64,000 nucleotides of DNA, from positions 3,065,501-3,129,500 of the forward strand of contig JADJWQ010000006.1 in NCBI GenBank assembly GCA_016716265.1. The letters run 5' to 3'. The notes beneath the pieces are model-generated. The model was given only the letters and a program-made list of their open reading frames with translations. It did not search any database and was not told the origin of the DNA. The position numbers and the translations under genes are program-made. How positions within the stretch are numbered: position 1 is the stretch's first letter; every line of letters starts with the position of its first letter. Positions 45,224 to 54,233 of this stretch are shown here, piece after piece. The DNA is from Planctomycetota bacterium (GTDB taxonomy: Bacteria > Planctomycetota > UBA1135 > UBA2386).

Positions 45224-45245
45224 CGGTCCCACTTTTCTGGGACCG
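45224..45245 (-). terminator. perfect 8-base hairpin between kinase and propeller genes
   Basis: The arms CGGTCCCA (45224-45231) and TGGGACCG (45238-45245) pair fully around a CTTTTC loop. It lies 28 bases downstream of the kinase stop and upstream of the SBBP gene, both on the minus strand. No T-run follows on the minus strand, so it may be a factor-dependent terminator or a regulatory stem. Confidence 0.4.
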
Positions 45246-45272
45246 GGTTCGAACCGCCCGATCGACAGGCTC

Positions 45273-48200
45273 CTATCGCGGGTCCTGCGCGCGCAGGATC
45301 TCCTCGATGCGCTCACGCAGCACGTGGCGGTACGGCTCCAGTTGCTCCTTCGAGAACACCCGCCGCTGCAGACGCTGACGAGCCAGCCCGAGGAGTTCCT
45401 CCGTGTCGGTGATCCAGACGCGGGCGGTCCTGTCCCAGGACGACGTGGCGATACGTTCGCCAGCGGCCGAGAACGCGCAGCTCCACAGCATGCCCCGGTG
45501 ACCCTCGAGCACGGCGATCAGACGAGGCTCGCTCCCGTCACGGACGTCCCAGAGGTAGGCGTTGTTGTCGCGACACGCGGTGGCGATCCGGCTGCCGTCG
45601 GGAGAGAACACCGCACAGCTGATCTCTGCGGGATGCGGAAGCCTGTGGAGAGGCTCCCGCGGTTCGGCCACGTCCCACACGTACGCCGCGCCGTCTCTCG
45701 AGGCGACGACGATCCGGTCGCTGGTCGGCGAGAATGCACAGAAACTCGAGTGGCGGGTCGCCCCCAGGAACTCGACGTCGCCCTGTCCTGGTGCGGTGGA
45801 GTACATGGTCACTCCGCCGTGATCGAACGTGGCGAGCACGTGCTCCTCCGAATTCGCAACCGCGACGGATTGCGGCTGACCACCTGCTTCGATCGGAGGG
45901 CGGCTAAGCCGCCCGTCCAGTTGGCGGAGCTGCAGACTCCGCGCCGCACAGATCCAGACCTCGGTGGTCGTTCGTCCCGACGGAAAGGCCACCGAGTTGC
46001 CGTCCAGGCCCACCGGGAGTTCACACAGCGACTGCTCCGTGTCGGTGCACCAGATCCGGGCTCCGGAACCGTCGGCGTGAGTCGTGCCGAAGTGGACACC
46101 GTCCGGCGCCAGCGCCACGCCCCAGATGTCCCGTCCGCAATGCCGCACGCTGGTCAATTCGCCGCTCGCCGTCCACAGGCGGACCTCGCCGTCGCCGGAT
46201 GCCGTCAGCAGGCCACCGTCCTTCGTGAAGCCCGCGGCTCGGACCTCGACAGGATGGCCGCGCAGGATCGGCGCATCGGGGTTCTGGAGATCCCAGAGCC
46301 GGACCGTCCTGTCGTCGGACGCGGTCAGGACGATCGGCTCGGTGGGGTGGAAGCGCACGGTGTTCACTGCGGCCGTGTGCCCGCAGAACCCTGCCAGCCG
46401 GTTGCCGTGCCGGTCGAGCAGACAGACCGATCCGTCGCCGGATCCGGCGAGGACCTGCGTGCAGTCCTCGAGTGAGAACCCCGGGGCGAACACCGCATCC
46501 CGGATTGCGCCGTCGGCCGCGGCCACGGACCAGAGCAATCGCTGTGGCGGGCCGATCTCCCAGACCCGGATCGCCGAGTCCACGCCGCCCGTGACGACGT
46601 ACCTTCCGTCCGCCGAGAAATGGGCCTTCCAGATCCTGTGCGGCTGCTCGAGGCTCGCGACCAGCTCTCCGGAGTCGGCGTCGAACACAGAGGTGCAGCC
46701 ATGCTGTGAGGCGATCAGGAAGCGCTCACCGTCCGGCGAAAACTCGACGCAGTTGACGTAGCCGAGATCGAGCGCGAGCGTCCAGAGCGTTGCCCCGGAT
46801 TCCACGTCAGACAGCCGCACCTCGAAGATGCCCGGCTCGCTGGATGTCACGCCGAGCAGCTTGTCTGCCCAAGGCGATAGGGCGGCGGTGGCGATCCGAC
46901 CGAGCTCTGCGTGAGGTCCGCCGATCGGAACACAGGACTCCGATTCCAGCAGGCACACACAGCCGCGCCCCACTGCCAGGATCCGCTCCCCGTGGCGAGA
47001 GAAGTCTGCGAACCGTGGACCCTTGTAGCCAGCTTCCTCGCCCGGCTTGTCCAACGGGCGCGAGCCGATCTCATTCCCCTGCAGATCGAACACCCTGACG
47101 AAGCCATCGCGGCAGGCAGTCAGGATCCGCTGACCCGTGGCATCGAACACCGCGGAGGCAACCCCGCTGGGATGCGGGATCACCAGCCGCTCGTTGGCCT
47201 CCCCGAAGGCCCGGTGCAGTTCGCCGACCGCCTCGAGCAGCGGGGGATCGGTGGAATCGACCGCCTCGACGGCCAGCAGCAACGACAGCATCTGGTCCGA
47301 GCTCGCAGCCTCCGCCGAGGCGTCGGCGAGCAGCAGCGCGCGCGAGCGGACGAGCTCGCGATCGACCCGCGCCAGCAGGACCAGAGCCACTGCCAGACCG
47401 GTGGCCAGCAGCACGAACGACGCGGTTACCCCTGCCGCGACGGCCGGGTTCCGCTGCGCCCAGCGCAGGCAGCGGACCATCGCACCGGGCGGGCGCGTGC
47501 GGATCGGCTCGTGCCGGCGGATCCGCGCGAGCTCCTCGGCCAGCTCCAACGCCGTCCCGAAGCGCCGCTCCGGCTGCTTGTCGAGCGCCTTCTGCAGCAC
47601 CGCCCGGAGCTCGTCGCCGAGGCGTGAGTCGCGCCGCCCCAAGCCCTGCGGCTCCTCGCTCAGGATCCGGTGGTACAGCGCCTCGCGGTGATGGCCCTCG
47701 AACGGGCACTGCAGCGTCAGGCACTCGTAGAGCACCGCACCCAGCGCGTACACGTCGGTGCGCCGGTCGACTGCACCCTCGCCACCCTGGATCTGCTCCG
47801 GCGCCATGTACGCCGGCGTGCCGACCGCCTCACCGGTCTGCGTCAGCGACGGCGCGTCGCTGCCCAGCGCGCGCGCCAATCCGAAGTCGAGCACCACCGG
47901 CTGTCCCGAGCGCTCGACCAGGACGTTGGCCGGCTTGACATCGCGGTGCACCAGCCCGTGCTCGTGCGCCTCGTGCAGCGCTCGTGCGACCTGCTCGACG
48001 ATCTCGAGGATCTCAGCCAGCTCGCGCCCGCGAACGCCGGACGTCGGCCGCCCGCTAGGCGTCTCGCGCTCGCGTCGTCGCCGCTCGATGCGCTCGGCGA
48101 GCGTCTCGCCGTCGAGCAGCCGCATCGCCAGGTACGACGAGCCGTCGATCTCGCCGGCCTCGTACACCGTGCAGATGCCCGGGTGGTCGAGCTTCGAGAT

Positions 48201-48605
48201 CGCCTCGATCTCGCGGCGGAACCGCTCGCGCGCCGTCGCCGACAGCTCGAACTCGGGGCGCATCAGCTTGATCGCGACGCGGCGGCCGAGCGACTGCTGC
48301 TCGGCCTCCCAGACCACCCCCATGCCGCCGCGGCCGATCGCCCGAAGCAGCCGGAAGTCTCCGAAGCTGCGCGGGGCGTCCCCGGGGCTGTCGGCCACCG
48401 CGTCCGTGCGGGTGTCGAAACCACGCTCGTCGAGCAGCCCCAATTCATCGAGCTCCCGCAGCGCACCCCGCAGCTCGGCGGCGCGCTCCGGGTGCCGCGC
48501 ACACAGCTCGTCGACCACACCCGAGCCCTCCGAAGCACGCCGGTCGAGACACTCCCTGATCAGCGCGTCGATCGGATCGGGACCTCGCCCATCGCCGGTT
48601 TCCAT
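45273..48605 (-). CDS. Ser/Thr protein kinase fused to WD40 repeats
   Basis: An 1110-residue Hanks-type kinase. An N-terminal helical segment (about 1-75) of the kind found in planctomycete kinases precedes the kinase domain (about 80-365): GRGGMGVVWEAE, VAIKLM, HRDVKPANVLV, DFGLARALG, GTPAYMAPEQIQGG. A transmembrane helix follows (AVAAGVTASFVLLATGLAVALVLLA, about 395-420). The remaining about 680 residues are WD40 blades (for example VRLWDLQNPD, IRVWEIGPP, AYVWDVAEP, AYLWDVRDGS), enough for two propellers on the outer side. The ATG at 48605 has GGGTGG upstream; a GTG at 48611 is an alternative. An ECF sigma gene starts divergently 102 bases away, pointing to a kinase-controlled sigma factor. 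Confidence 0.93.
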   Translation of the reverse strand: METGDGRGPDPIDALIRECLDRRASEGSGVVDELCARHPERAAELRGALRELDELGLLDERGFDTRTDAVADSPGDAPRSFGDFRLLRAIGRGGMGVVWEAEQQSLGRRVAIKLMRPEFELSATARERFRREIEAISKLDHPGICTVYEAGEIDGSSYLAMRLLDGETLAERIERRRRERETPSGRPTSGVRGRELAEILEIVEQVARALHEAHEHGLVHRDVKPANVLVERSGQPVVLDFGLARALGSDAPSLTQTGEAVGTPAYMAPEQIQGGEGAVDRRTDVYALGAVLYECLTLQCPFEGHHREALYHRILSEEPQGLGRRDSRLGDELRAVLQKALDKQPERRFGTALELAEELARIRRHEPIRTRPPGAMVRCLRWAQRNPAVAAGVTASFVLLATGLAVALVLLARVDRELVRSRALLLADASAEAASSDQMLSLLLAVEAVDSTDPPLLEAVGELHRAFGEANERLVIPHPSGVASAVFDATGQRILTACRDGFVRVFDLQGNEIGSRPLDKPGEEAGYKGPRFADFSRHGERILAVGRGCVCLLESESCVPIGGPHAELGRIATAALSPWADKLLGVTSSEPGIFEVRLSDVESGATLWTLALDLGYVNCVEFSPDGERFLIASQHGCTSVFDADSGELVASLEQPHRIWKAHFSADGRYVVTGGVDSAIRVWEIGPPQRLLWSVAAADGAIRDAVFAPGFSLEDCTQVLAGSGDGSVCLLDRHGNRLAGFCGHTAAVNTVRFHPTEPIVLTASDDRTVRLWDLQNPDAPILRGHPVEVRAAGFTKDGGLLTASGDGEVRLWTASGELTSVRHCGRDIWGVALAPDGVHFGTTHADGSGARIWCTDTEQSLCELPVGLDGNSVAFPSGRTTTEVWICAARSLQLRQLDGRLSRPPIEAGGQPQSVAVANSEEHVLATFDHGGVTMYSTAPGQGDVEFLGATRHSSFCAFSPTSDRIVVASRDGAAYVWDVAEPREPLHRLPHPAEISCAVFSPDGSRIATACRDNNAYLWDVRDGSEPRLIAVLEGHRGMLWSCAFSAAGERIATSSWDRTARVWITDTEELLGLARQRLQRRVFSKEQLEPYRHVLRERIEEILRAQDPR

Positions 48606-48706
48606 GTCCACCCTGGCAGGCCGCTTATAGCGGACCCGGCCCCGGAGTGGGAGCGTCGGGCGCTATGATCCCCGCCGGCGCCGCTCTCGTACGGCGCACG
48701 GCACAC

Positions 48707-49318
48707 ATGCACGACGTCCCACACGAGGCTTGGGTCCAGCAGGCGACCAAGGGGGACGGCGAGGCCGTCCGCAAGCTCCTCGAGCTTCACCTCCCCGCGC
48801 TCCTCGCGTACGTCCGGCTGCACGCCGGGGACGTCGTCCGCCCGCGCGAGTCGTGCGCCGACGTCGTGCAGTCGGTCTGTCGCGACGTGCTCGAGGAACT
48901 CGGCAGCTTCGAGTACCGGGGCATCGCCGCGTTCCGCAAGTGGCTGTTCCTCAAGGTGCGGCTCAAGTTGGTCGACCACCAGCGCCACCACCTCGCCGCG
49001 CGGCGCAACGTGCAGCGCGAGGTCCGGGCCACGACCTGCTTCGCGAGCGCGAGCCGGATCGAGGCCCTGTACTCGGCGCTGCTGACGCCGAGCAGTGCCG
49101 CGGTCTCCCGCGAGAAGATCGAACGCTTCGAGGCGGCGTTCGCCGAGCTGCCCGCCGACTACCAGCAGGTGATCACGCTGTCCCGCGTGTTCGGCATGAG
49201 CCAACGCGAGGTCGCCGAGGAGATGAAGCGCTCGCCGCAGGCGATCGGCGCGCTGCTGCACCGCGCGCTCTCGCGGCTGGGCAGGCGGCTGTACGAGACC
49301 CGGTTGCCCGAGCGCTGA
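48707..49318 (+). CDS. ECF-type RNA polymerase sigma factor
   Basis: A 203-residue ECF sigma factor. Region 2 is seen around residues 40-90 (ESCADVVQSVCRDVLEELGSFEYRGIAAFRKWLF), with the promoter-melting basic segment after it. Region 4 occupies the C-terminus (LPADYQQVITLSRVFGMSQREVAEEMKRSPQAIGALLHRALSRLGRRL), a helix-turn-helix for the -35 element. I start at MHDVPHEAWV (48707) because it aligns with the usual sigma N-terminus; an ATG at 48647 would only add an arginine/alanine-rich tail. No anti-sigma gene is adjacent. The divergent neighbour is a Ser/Thr kinase with WD40 repeats, matching planctomycete ECF groups controlled by kinase phosphorylation. Confidence 0.9.
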   Translation: MHDVPHEAWVQQATKGDGEAVRKLLELHLPALLAYVRLHAGDVVRPRESCADVVQSVCRDVLEELGSFEYRGIAAFRKWLFLKVRLKLVDHQRHHLAARRNVQREVRATTCFASASRIEALYSALLTPSSAAVSREKIERFEAAFAELPADYQQVITLSRVFGMSQREVAEEMKRSPQAIGALLHRALSRLGRRLYETRLPER

Positions 49319-49346
49319 GCTCGCTACGGCGAGTCGAGCGGCGTCC

Positions 49347-49365
49347 GGTCCGTTCCCTCGTCACG
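49347..49365 (+). repeat. motif shared with 59698-59715
   Basis: GGTCCGTTCCCTCGTCACG here and GGTCCGTTCCCCGTCACG at 59698-59715 differ by one inserted base. Each lies shortly after the stop of an ECF sigma gene (29 and 54 bases). The role is unknown and chance is possible. Confidence 0.35.
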
Positions 49366-49421
49366 CAGTCGCTCGACCGGAGGCACGCCGACAAGTCAGC
49401 GATCGGGCGCGCACCCGCGCT

Positions 49422-50726
49422 ATGTTGTCGCCGATGGCCGGACCCGCGCGCCTCGACGCCCACGCCCACTTCCTCGACCCCCGCACCGCCGACGCGTCGC
49501 ACGCCGCGATGGCACAGGGGCTGCACGGCTCGTCGATCCTGAAGATCGCGGCCGAGATCCGCGCCCTTAAGGCCGCCGGCCACGACGTCTGCAATCTGAC
49601 GCTCGGCGACTTCGACCCGCAGCAGTTCCCGCCGCCGCCGCAGCTGGTCGCCGACGTCACCGCGGCGCTGCACGGGGGCCACACCAACTATCCGCCGTCG
49701 GACGGTGTGCTCGAGCTGCGCCAGGCGGTGACGCGCTACTGCGAAGCCGAGCTGGGCCTCGGCTACCCCGTCGAGTCGGTGCTGATCGCGAGCGGGGCGC
49801 GGCCGATCCTCTACGGCGCCTACACGACGGTGCTCGATCCCGGTGATCCGGTCGTGTTCCCGGTGCCGTCGTGGAACAACGAGCACTACGTGCACCTGGC
49901 CTCGGCGCGCGGCGTGCCGGTGCCGGTGCGCGCGGACCACAACTTCTTCCCGACCGCCGACGACCTGCGCCCGCACCTGCGCGAGGCACGGTTGCTGGTG
50001 CTGAACTCGCCGGCGAATCCGACCGGCACCGTGATCGCGCCCGAGCAGCTCGCCGCGATCGCGAGCGCGGTCGTCGACGAGAACCGGCGCCGCCGCGGCA
50101 GCGGGCAGAAGGCGCTGTTCCTGCTCTATGACCAGGTGTACTGGACGCTGACGTTCGGTGGTGCACGCCACGTCACGCCCCAGCAGCTGGTGCCGGAGTG
50201 CACGCCGTACGTGATCCTGCTCGACGCGATCTCCAAGTCGTTCGCCGCGACCGGGCTGCGCGTCGGCTGGGCGGTCGCGCCGCCGCCGCTGATCGCGCGC
50301 ATGCGCGACATCATCGGCCACGTCGGCGCGTGGGCGCCGCGCGCCGAGCAGGTCGCGACCGCGAGGCTGCTCGACGCCGGCGGCGCGCGCAGCGACTGGC
50401 AGCAGTCGTTCCGCGCGTCGATCCAGGAGCGGCTCGAGGCGCTGCACGCCGGGTTCTCGGCGCTCGCGAACGACGGTCTGCCGATCGACGCGATCGAGCC
50501 GCAGGGTGCGATCTACCTGTCGGCGCGGTTCGATCTGATCGGCGAGCGCTTCCCCTCCAACGAGGCGATCCGCCGGCACCTGCTCGGGGCGGCGGGCGTC
50601 GCCGTCGTGCCGTTCCAGGCGTTCGGGCTCGACGAGGACACCGGGTGGTTCCGGTTGTCGGTGGGTGCCGTCTCGCCACGGGAGATCGAGGCGATGTTGC
50701 CGCGGCTGCGCGCGGCACTCGGCTGA
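49422..50726 (+). CDS. class I/II PLP-dependent aminotransferase
   Basis: A 434-residue fold-type I aminotransferase. Motifs: NLTLGDFDPQQFP, the substrate-side HTNYPPSDGVLELRQAV, the PLP-phosphate region SGARPILYGAYTTVLDPGDPVVFPVPSWNN, the ring-stacking NSPANPTGTV, the DQVYW segment, and the PLP lysine in ILLDAISKSFAATGLRVGW. A Gly-Trp follows in the region that binds the carboxylate. This suggests an aspartate- or aromatic-type aminotransferase in amino acid metabolism; the exact substrate cannot be fixed. The N-terminal 35 residues (LDAHAHFLDPRTADASHAAM) are longer than usual. The start may be 49422 or 49434. Confidence 0.93.
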   Translation: MLSPMAGPARLDAHAHFLDPRTADASHAAMAQGLHGSSILKIAAEIRALKAAGHDVCNLTLGDFDPQQFPPPPQLVADVTAALHGGHTNYPPSDGVLELRQAVTRYCEAELGLGYPVESVLIASGARPILYGAYTTVLDPGDPVVFPVPSWNNEHYVHLASARGVPVPVRADHNFFPTADDLRPHLREARLLVLNSPANPTGTVIAPEQLAAIASAVVDENRRRRGSGQKALFLLYDQVYWTLTFGGARHVTPQQLVPECTPYVILLDAISKSFAATGLRVGWAVAPPPLIARMRDIIGHVGAWAPRAEQVATARLLDAGGARSDWQQSFRASIQERLEALHAGFSALANDGLPIDAIEPQGAIYLSARFDLIGERFPSNEAIRRHLLGAAGVAVVPFQAFGLDEDTGWFRLSVGAVSPREIEAMLPRLRAALG

Positions 50727-50750
50727 GGACCCAGCACCAGTGCGGACGGC

Positions 50751-53297
50751 TCAGCGACGGTAGCGCTCGCGCAGCGCGGTGGTCTCCGCGCGCAGCCGCT
50801 CGAGCGTGGCCGCCCGCTCGGAATCGCCCGCGAGGTTGTGGGCCTCCAGCGGGTCGGCGTCGAGGTCGTAGAGCTCCTCCTGGATCGGCTCCTGCTCGTA
50901 GTAGCGCACGTAGCTGAACTGCAGCGTGCGCACGCCCTCGCACTTGGGGATCTGCGGGTGGTCGAAGCGGTGCTCGTAGAACATCTCGGTGCGCCAGTCG
51001 TCCGGCGTCTCGCCGCGCAGCAGCGGCGCGAGGCTGCGGCCCTGCATCGACTCCGGGACAGCGACGCCACACAGGTCGAGGATCGTCGGTGCGATGTCGA
51101 CGTTGAGCGCCATGTGCGCGTCGGTCACGGCGGTGCCGACCGACGGCCCGGCGACGATCAGCGGGATGCGGATCGACGGCTCGTGGATCGTCCATTTCCC
51201 GGCGAAGCCGCGCTCGCCGAGGAAGTAGCCGTTGTCGCTCGCGAACACGACGATCGTCGAGTCCAGCCGCCCGAGCGACTCGAGCTCGTCGAGGATCCGT
51301 CCGACGGCGCGGTCGACGCCGGCGATCATCGCCCAATAGCGGCGCGTCATCGTGACGCGCTTGTCTTCGGTGTCGAAGCGCCAGCCCCAGCGCACGCGGT
51401 TCAGCGACTCCTGCTGGAACGCCGGCAGGTTGCGGAAGAACTCCGGCTCCGACAACGGTGGTAGCGGCACCGGGGCGTCCGCGTACCGGTCCGCGAGGTC
51501 CGGTGGCGGGACGTACTGCTCCGGGTTCGAGTCCTCGGCGTGCGGCGCATTGAAGCTGACCGACAGGCAGAACGGCGCATCGCGCGGCGCGCCGCGCAGG
51601 AACTCGATCGCCGCGTCCGCGGTGCGGTCGGTCAGATGGCGCGGAGGCTCGTCCGAGTTCGGGCGCGCTCGCAGATACGGGGGGCTCAGCGGCCGGAACA
51701 CGTCGAACAGCGTGTTCGGGGGCGCCGCCAGCTTCACGCCGAGCTTGCCGACGAAGCCGGTGCGGTAGCCGGCGTCGCGCAGGAGAGCAGGGTAGGTCGG
51801 CAGCGCCGCGTCGAGCGGCGGCGTACCGAACGTGAACCGGTGGGCGGTCTCGTACAGCCCGGTCAGGATCGTCGCGCGGCTCGCCGCGCAGATTGACGTC
51901 GTGACGAACGCATTGGTGAACCGCACCCCGCGCGCGGCGATGCGATCGATGTTGGGCGTCTGCAGCACGGGATGACCGGCGGACGACAGCTGGTCGAAGC
52001 GCTGGTCGTCCGTCAGCAGGAACAACACGCTCGGCCGCGCGGACGGATTCCAGTGGGCGTCGAGCGAAGCGCGCAGCGCCGCGACGCGGGCCGGCTCGCG
52101 CGGCGCGCGGTCCTCGGCCTCGTACGGGTCGGCGACGACGTCGTAGAGCTCCGGTGCCGAGCCGGGGTCGGCCGGCACGATCAGCTTGTCGCGGCCCTGC
52201 ACCGTCCAGCGGAACAGCAGGCTCGCGGTCGGGGCGTCGAGGTCGGCGACGTCGTGCTCGTAGATCTCGCCGAACACCCCCGGTCGCGCGGGTACCGCCC
52301 CGTTGGCGATCGCGACGAGGTCGGCGCCGTCGACGCCGGCCGGGCGGTCGAGGCCGCACGCTGCCAGCACCGTCGGCGCGATGTCGAGGCTCGACACGAC
52401 GGTGTCGTTCCGGCCGGTCGGCACGTGCCCCGGCCAGCGCAGCACGATCGGCGTCCGCACGCCGCCGTCGTACGGCGATCGCTTGCTGCGCTCCGCGTAG
52501 CGGTTCGGCTGCGGCGACTGGATCCAGCCGTTGTCGACCACGAACGCGACCAGCGTGTCCTCGGCGAGGTCCCGCTCGTCGAGCATCGCGAGCAGTTCGG
52601 CGACCGTCGCGTCGAACCGCTCGCACATCGCGAGGTACCGCGCGACGGCCTCCGGCCGACCGTCGCGGCGATGGCGCGCGACGAGCGACTCGGCCGCGTC
52701 GTGCGGAGCGTGCGGCAGCAGCGGCGCGTACCACAGGAAGAACGGCGCGTCGCCGACCGCGTCGAGGAACATCGCGATCGGCGCCATGCCGCGGCGGCCG
52801 ATCGTCAGTCCGTCGTCGCCGTGCCGACCGCCGCGCGACGGGTCGCCGTGCGTCATGCCGTCGGTGAAGCCGCCGTTCGCGAACGAGCCCTCCCACCACT
52901 TGCCGGTCTGCAGGCTGCGATAGCCTCGCGCACCGAGCAGCCGGGGCAGGGTGTCGACCGCACTCACGAACCGCTCCATCTCGCGACGGTCGGTGCCGCG
53001 CGGAGGATCGTTGCCGGTCACGCCGTGGCGGTGCGGTGCGAGCCCGGTGATCAGCGACAGCAGGCTCGGCCGGCACAGGCTCGATGGCACGTAGCCGCGC
53101 GGGAACACCATTCCCTCGGCCGCCAGGCGGTCGAGGTTCGGGGTCTGCAGCTCCGGATGGCCCATGAACCCGAAGTCGGCCCACCCCTGGTCGTCGGAGA
53201 CGATCAGCACGACGTTCGGCGGGCGCTCCTGGGCGAGCGAGGCCGTGGCGAGCAGCAGGAGCGCGGCGACGCGCAGCAGTCGGGAGACGACGGTCAT
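50751..53297 (-). CDS. tandem double-domain sulfatase
   Basis: An 848-residue exported protein (signal peptide about residues 1-22) made of two complete sulfatase domains. Domain 1 (about 25-430) has the metal-site IVSDDQGWADFG and the formylglycine motif C75-RPSL. Domain 2 (about 435-848) has LLTDDQRFDQLS and C470-AASR, the standard C-x-(P/A)-S-R form. C75 is followed by P-S-L, so the Arg of the motif is missing in domain 1. Both show the downstream DNGW/DNGY and lysine motifs (GKWWE, GKWT). Cys-type sulfatases hydrolyse sulfate esters of polysaccharides after conversion of the Cys to formylglycine. Two sulfatases in one chain is unusual. The gene is convergent with the aminotransferase. Confidence 0.92.
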   Translation of the reverse strand: MTVVSRLLRVAALLLLATASLAQERPPNVVLIVSDDQGWADFGFMGHPELQTPNLDRLAAEGMVFPRGYVPSSLCRPSLLSLITGLAPHRHGVTGNDPPRGTDRREMERFVSAVDTLPRLLGARGYRSLQTGKWWEGSFANGGFTDGMTHGDPSRGGRHGDDGLTIGRRGMAPIAMFLDAVGDAPFFLWYAPLLPHAPHDAAESLVARHRRDGRPEAVARYLAMCERFDATVAELLAMLDERDLAEDTLVAFVVDNGWIQSPQPNRYAERSKRSPYDGGVRTPIVLRWPGHVPTGRNDTVVSSLDIAPTVLAACGLDRPAGVDGADLVAIANGAVPARPGVFGEIYEHDVADLDAPTASLLFRWTVQGRDKLIVPADPGSAPELYDVVADPYEAEDRAPREPARVAALRASLDAHWNPSARPSVLFLLTDDQRFDQLSSAGHPVLQTPNIDRIAARGVRFTNAFVTTSICAASRATILTGLYETAHRFTFGTPPLDAALPTYPALLRDAGYRTGFVGKLGVKLAAPPNTLFDVFRPLSPPYLRARPNSDEPPRHLTDRTADAAIEFLRGAPRDAPFCLSVSFNAPHAEDSNPEQYVPPPDLADRYADAPVPLPPLSEPEFFRNLPAFQQESLNRVRWGWRFDTEDKRVTMTRRYWAMIAGVDRAVGRILDELESLGRLDSTIVVFASDNGYFLGERGFAGKWTIHEPSIRIPLIVAGPSVGTAVTDAHMALNVDIAPTILDLCGVAVPESMQGRSLAPLLRGETPDDWRTEMFYEHRFDHPQIPKCEGVRTLQFSYVRYYEQEPIQEELYDLDADPLEAHNLAGDSERAATLERLRAETTALRERYRR

Positions 53298-53375
53298 GAC
53301 GTGGGCGCCGAGTGTCGCCCTGACGGCCCGGCGCGACCAGGGTCCGCTCGATCGAACCCACCTCGGCACCGCCGC

Positions 53376-53395
53376 GGACCGGACCGGACCGGACC
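53376..53395. repeat. (GGACC)4 short tandem repeat
   Basis: Four perfect GGACC units lie 78 bases upstream of the sulfatase start. This could arise by slippage in GC-rich DNA; no other role can be seen. Confidence 0.6.
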
Positions 53396-53590
53396 CCTGT
53401 GCTCCCGAGTCCGCTCGAGCCGGAGTGCCTCGTGCACCGATCCCGCTGTCGCCATGCCGCGAGCGTCGCGCAACGCCGCTCGATGCCATCCGGTGGAGCG
53501 ATCGGCGCAGGAGCCAGGCCGTCTTCCCCGTGACGGGCGTGGCGATCGATGCTACGCCCGGCCGGCGTCGCCGCCACGGCGAGACACCCG

Positions 53591-54082
53591 ATGACCACGA
53601 CCGACATGATTGCCCCGGTAGCCCCGATTGCCCCGAGCCCGTTCCGGACCGCCGCGCGCACGGCTGCGCTATGGAACTGGGGCCTCGTCGCCGGCCTGCT
53701 CCTGATCACGGCGACGACGGCCCTGTTCGCGGGCTCGCGCGCCCTTTGGATCGGGCTGGGCGCGGTGCTCGGGTCGTTCTGCGGTTCCGCGGGTGGCGCG
53801 GCTCTCGTGGCGCCCGCATTCCGGCGCGGTCGGCCGGCGTGGAACGCGCTGCTCGGCGTCCTGATCGCCGCCGGGGCCATCGCGGCCGCGTCGACGGCGG
53901 TCTACGCGCTCAACGGCTGGCTGCCACCGGTGATCGAGTCCGACGCCCCCGCCGGAGCCGATTCTGGCATCCACCCGCTGAGCTTCGCGCTGCTGTTCGG
54001 GCCGTGGAACCTGCCATGCCTCGCGCTCGGAATCGGCTGCGGGATCCACATCGGGCGGCGACTCGACGCCCACGCGACCTGA
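53591..54082 (+). CDS. small hypothetical membrane protein
   Basis: A 163-residue protein with about four hydrophobic segments: ALWNWGLVAGLLLITATTALFAG (about residues 27-49), WIGLGAVLGSFCGSAGGAALV (about 52-72), a third around NALLGVLIAAGAIAAASTAVYAL (about 85-107), and a last one around ALLFGPWNLPCLALGIGCGIHIG (about 133-156). The Pro/Ala-rich N-terminus is cytoplasmic or periplasmic. I do not recognise a family. The ATG at 53591 (MTTTDMIAPV) is preferred over an earlier in-frame one because the added residues are Arg/Ala/Pro-rich. It is divergent from the sulfatase. Confidence 0.65.
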   Translation: MTTTDMIAPVAPIAPSPFRTAARTAALWNWGLVAGLLLITATTALFAGSRALWIGLGAVLGSFCGSAGGAALVAPAFRRGRPAWNALLGVLIAAGAIAAASTAVYALNGWLPPVIESDAPAGADSGIHPLSFALLFGPWNLPCLALGIGCGIHIGRRLDAHAT

Positions 54083-54233
54083 TCCCGCGACCGCGCATGA
54101 CTCGCCCGGGGCGGGTGCGCCGCCACCGCGCGCAGCTTGTCGGCTCCCCGTTGGCCCGTCACGATGTCTCTTCGCAGTCGATCGCGGCACGTTCGCTCGC
54201 CGCGACGCGCGCGTCCCGATCCGGAGCCCCCCC

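Noticed and set aside
45236..45262. tRNA-like GGTTCGAACCG sequence
   Set aside because: The flanking bases cannot form a 5-base T-stem, and no acceptor or anticodon arm can be placed; it belongs to the spacer after the kinase gene.
53376..53395. (GGACC)4 as a possible operator array
   Set aside because: Only four copies with no flanking symmetry, so replication slippage is the simpler reading.
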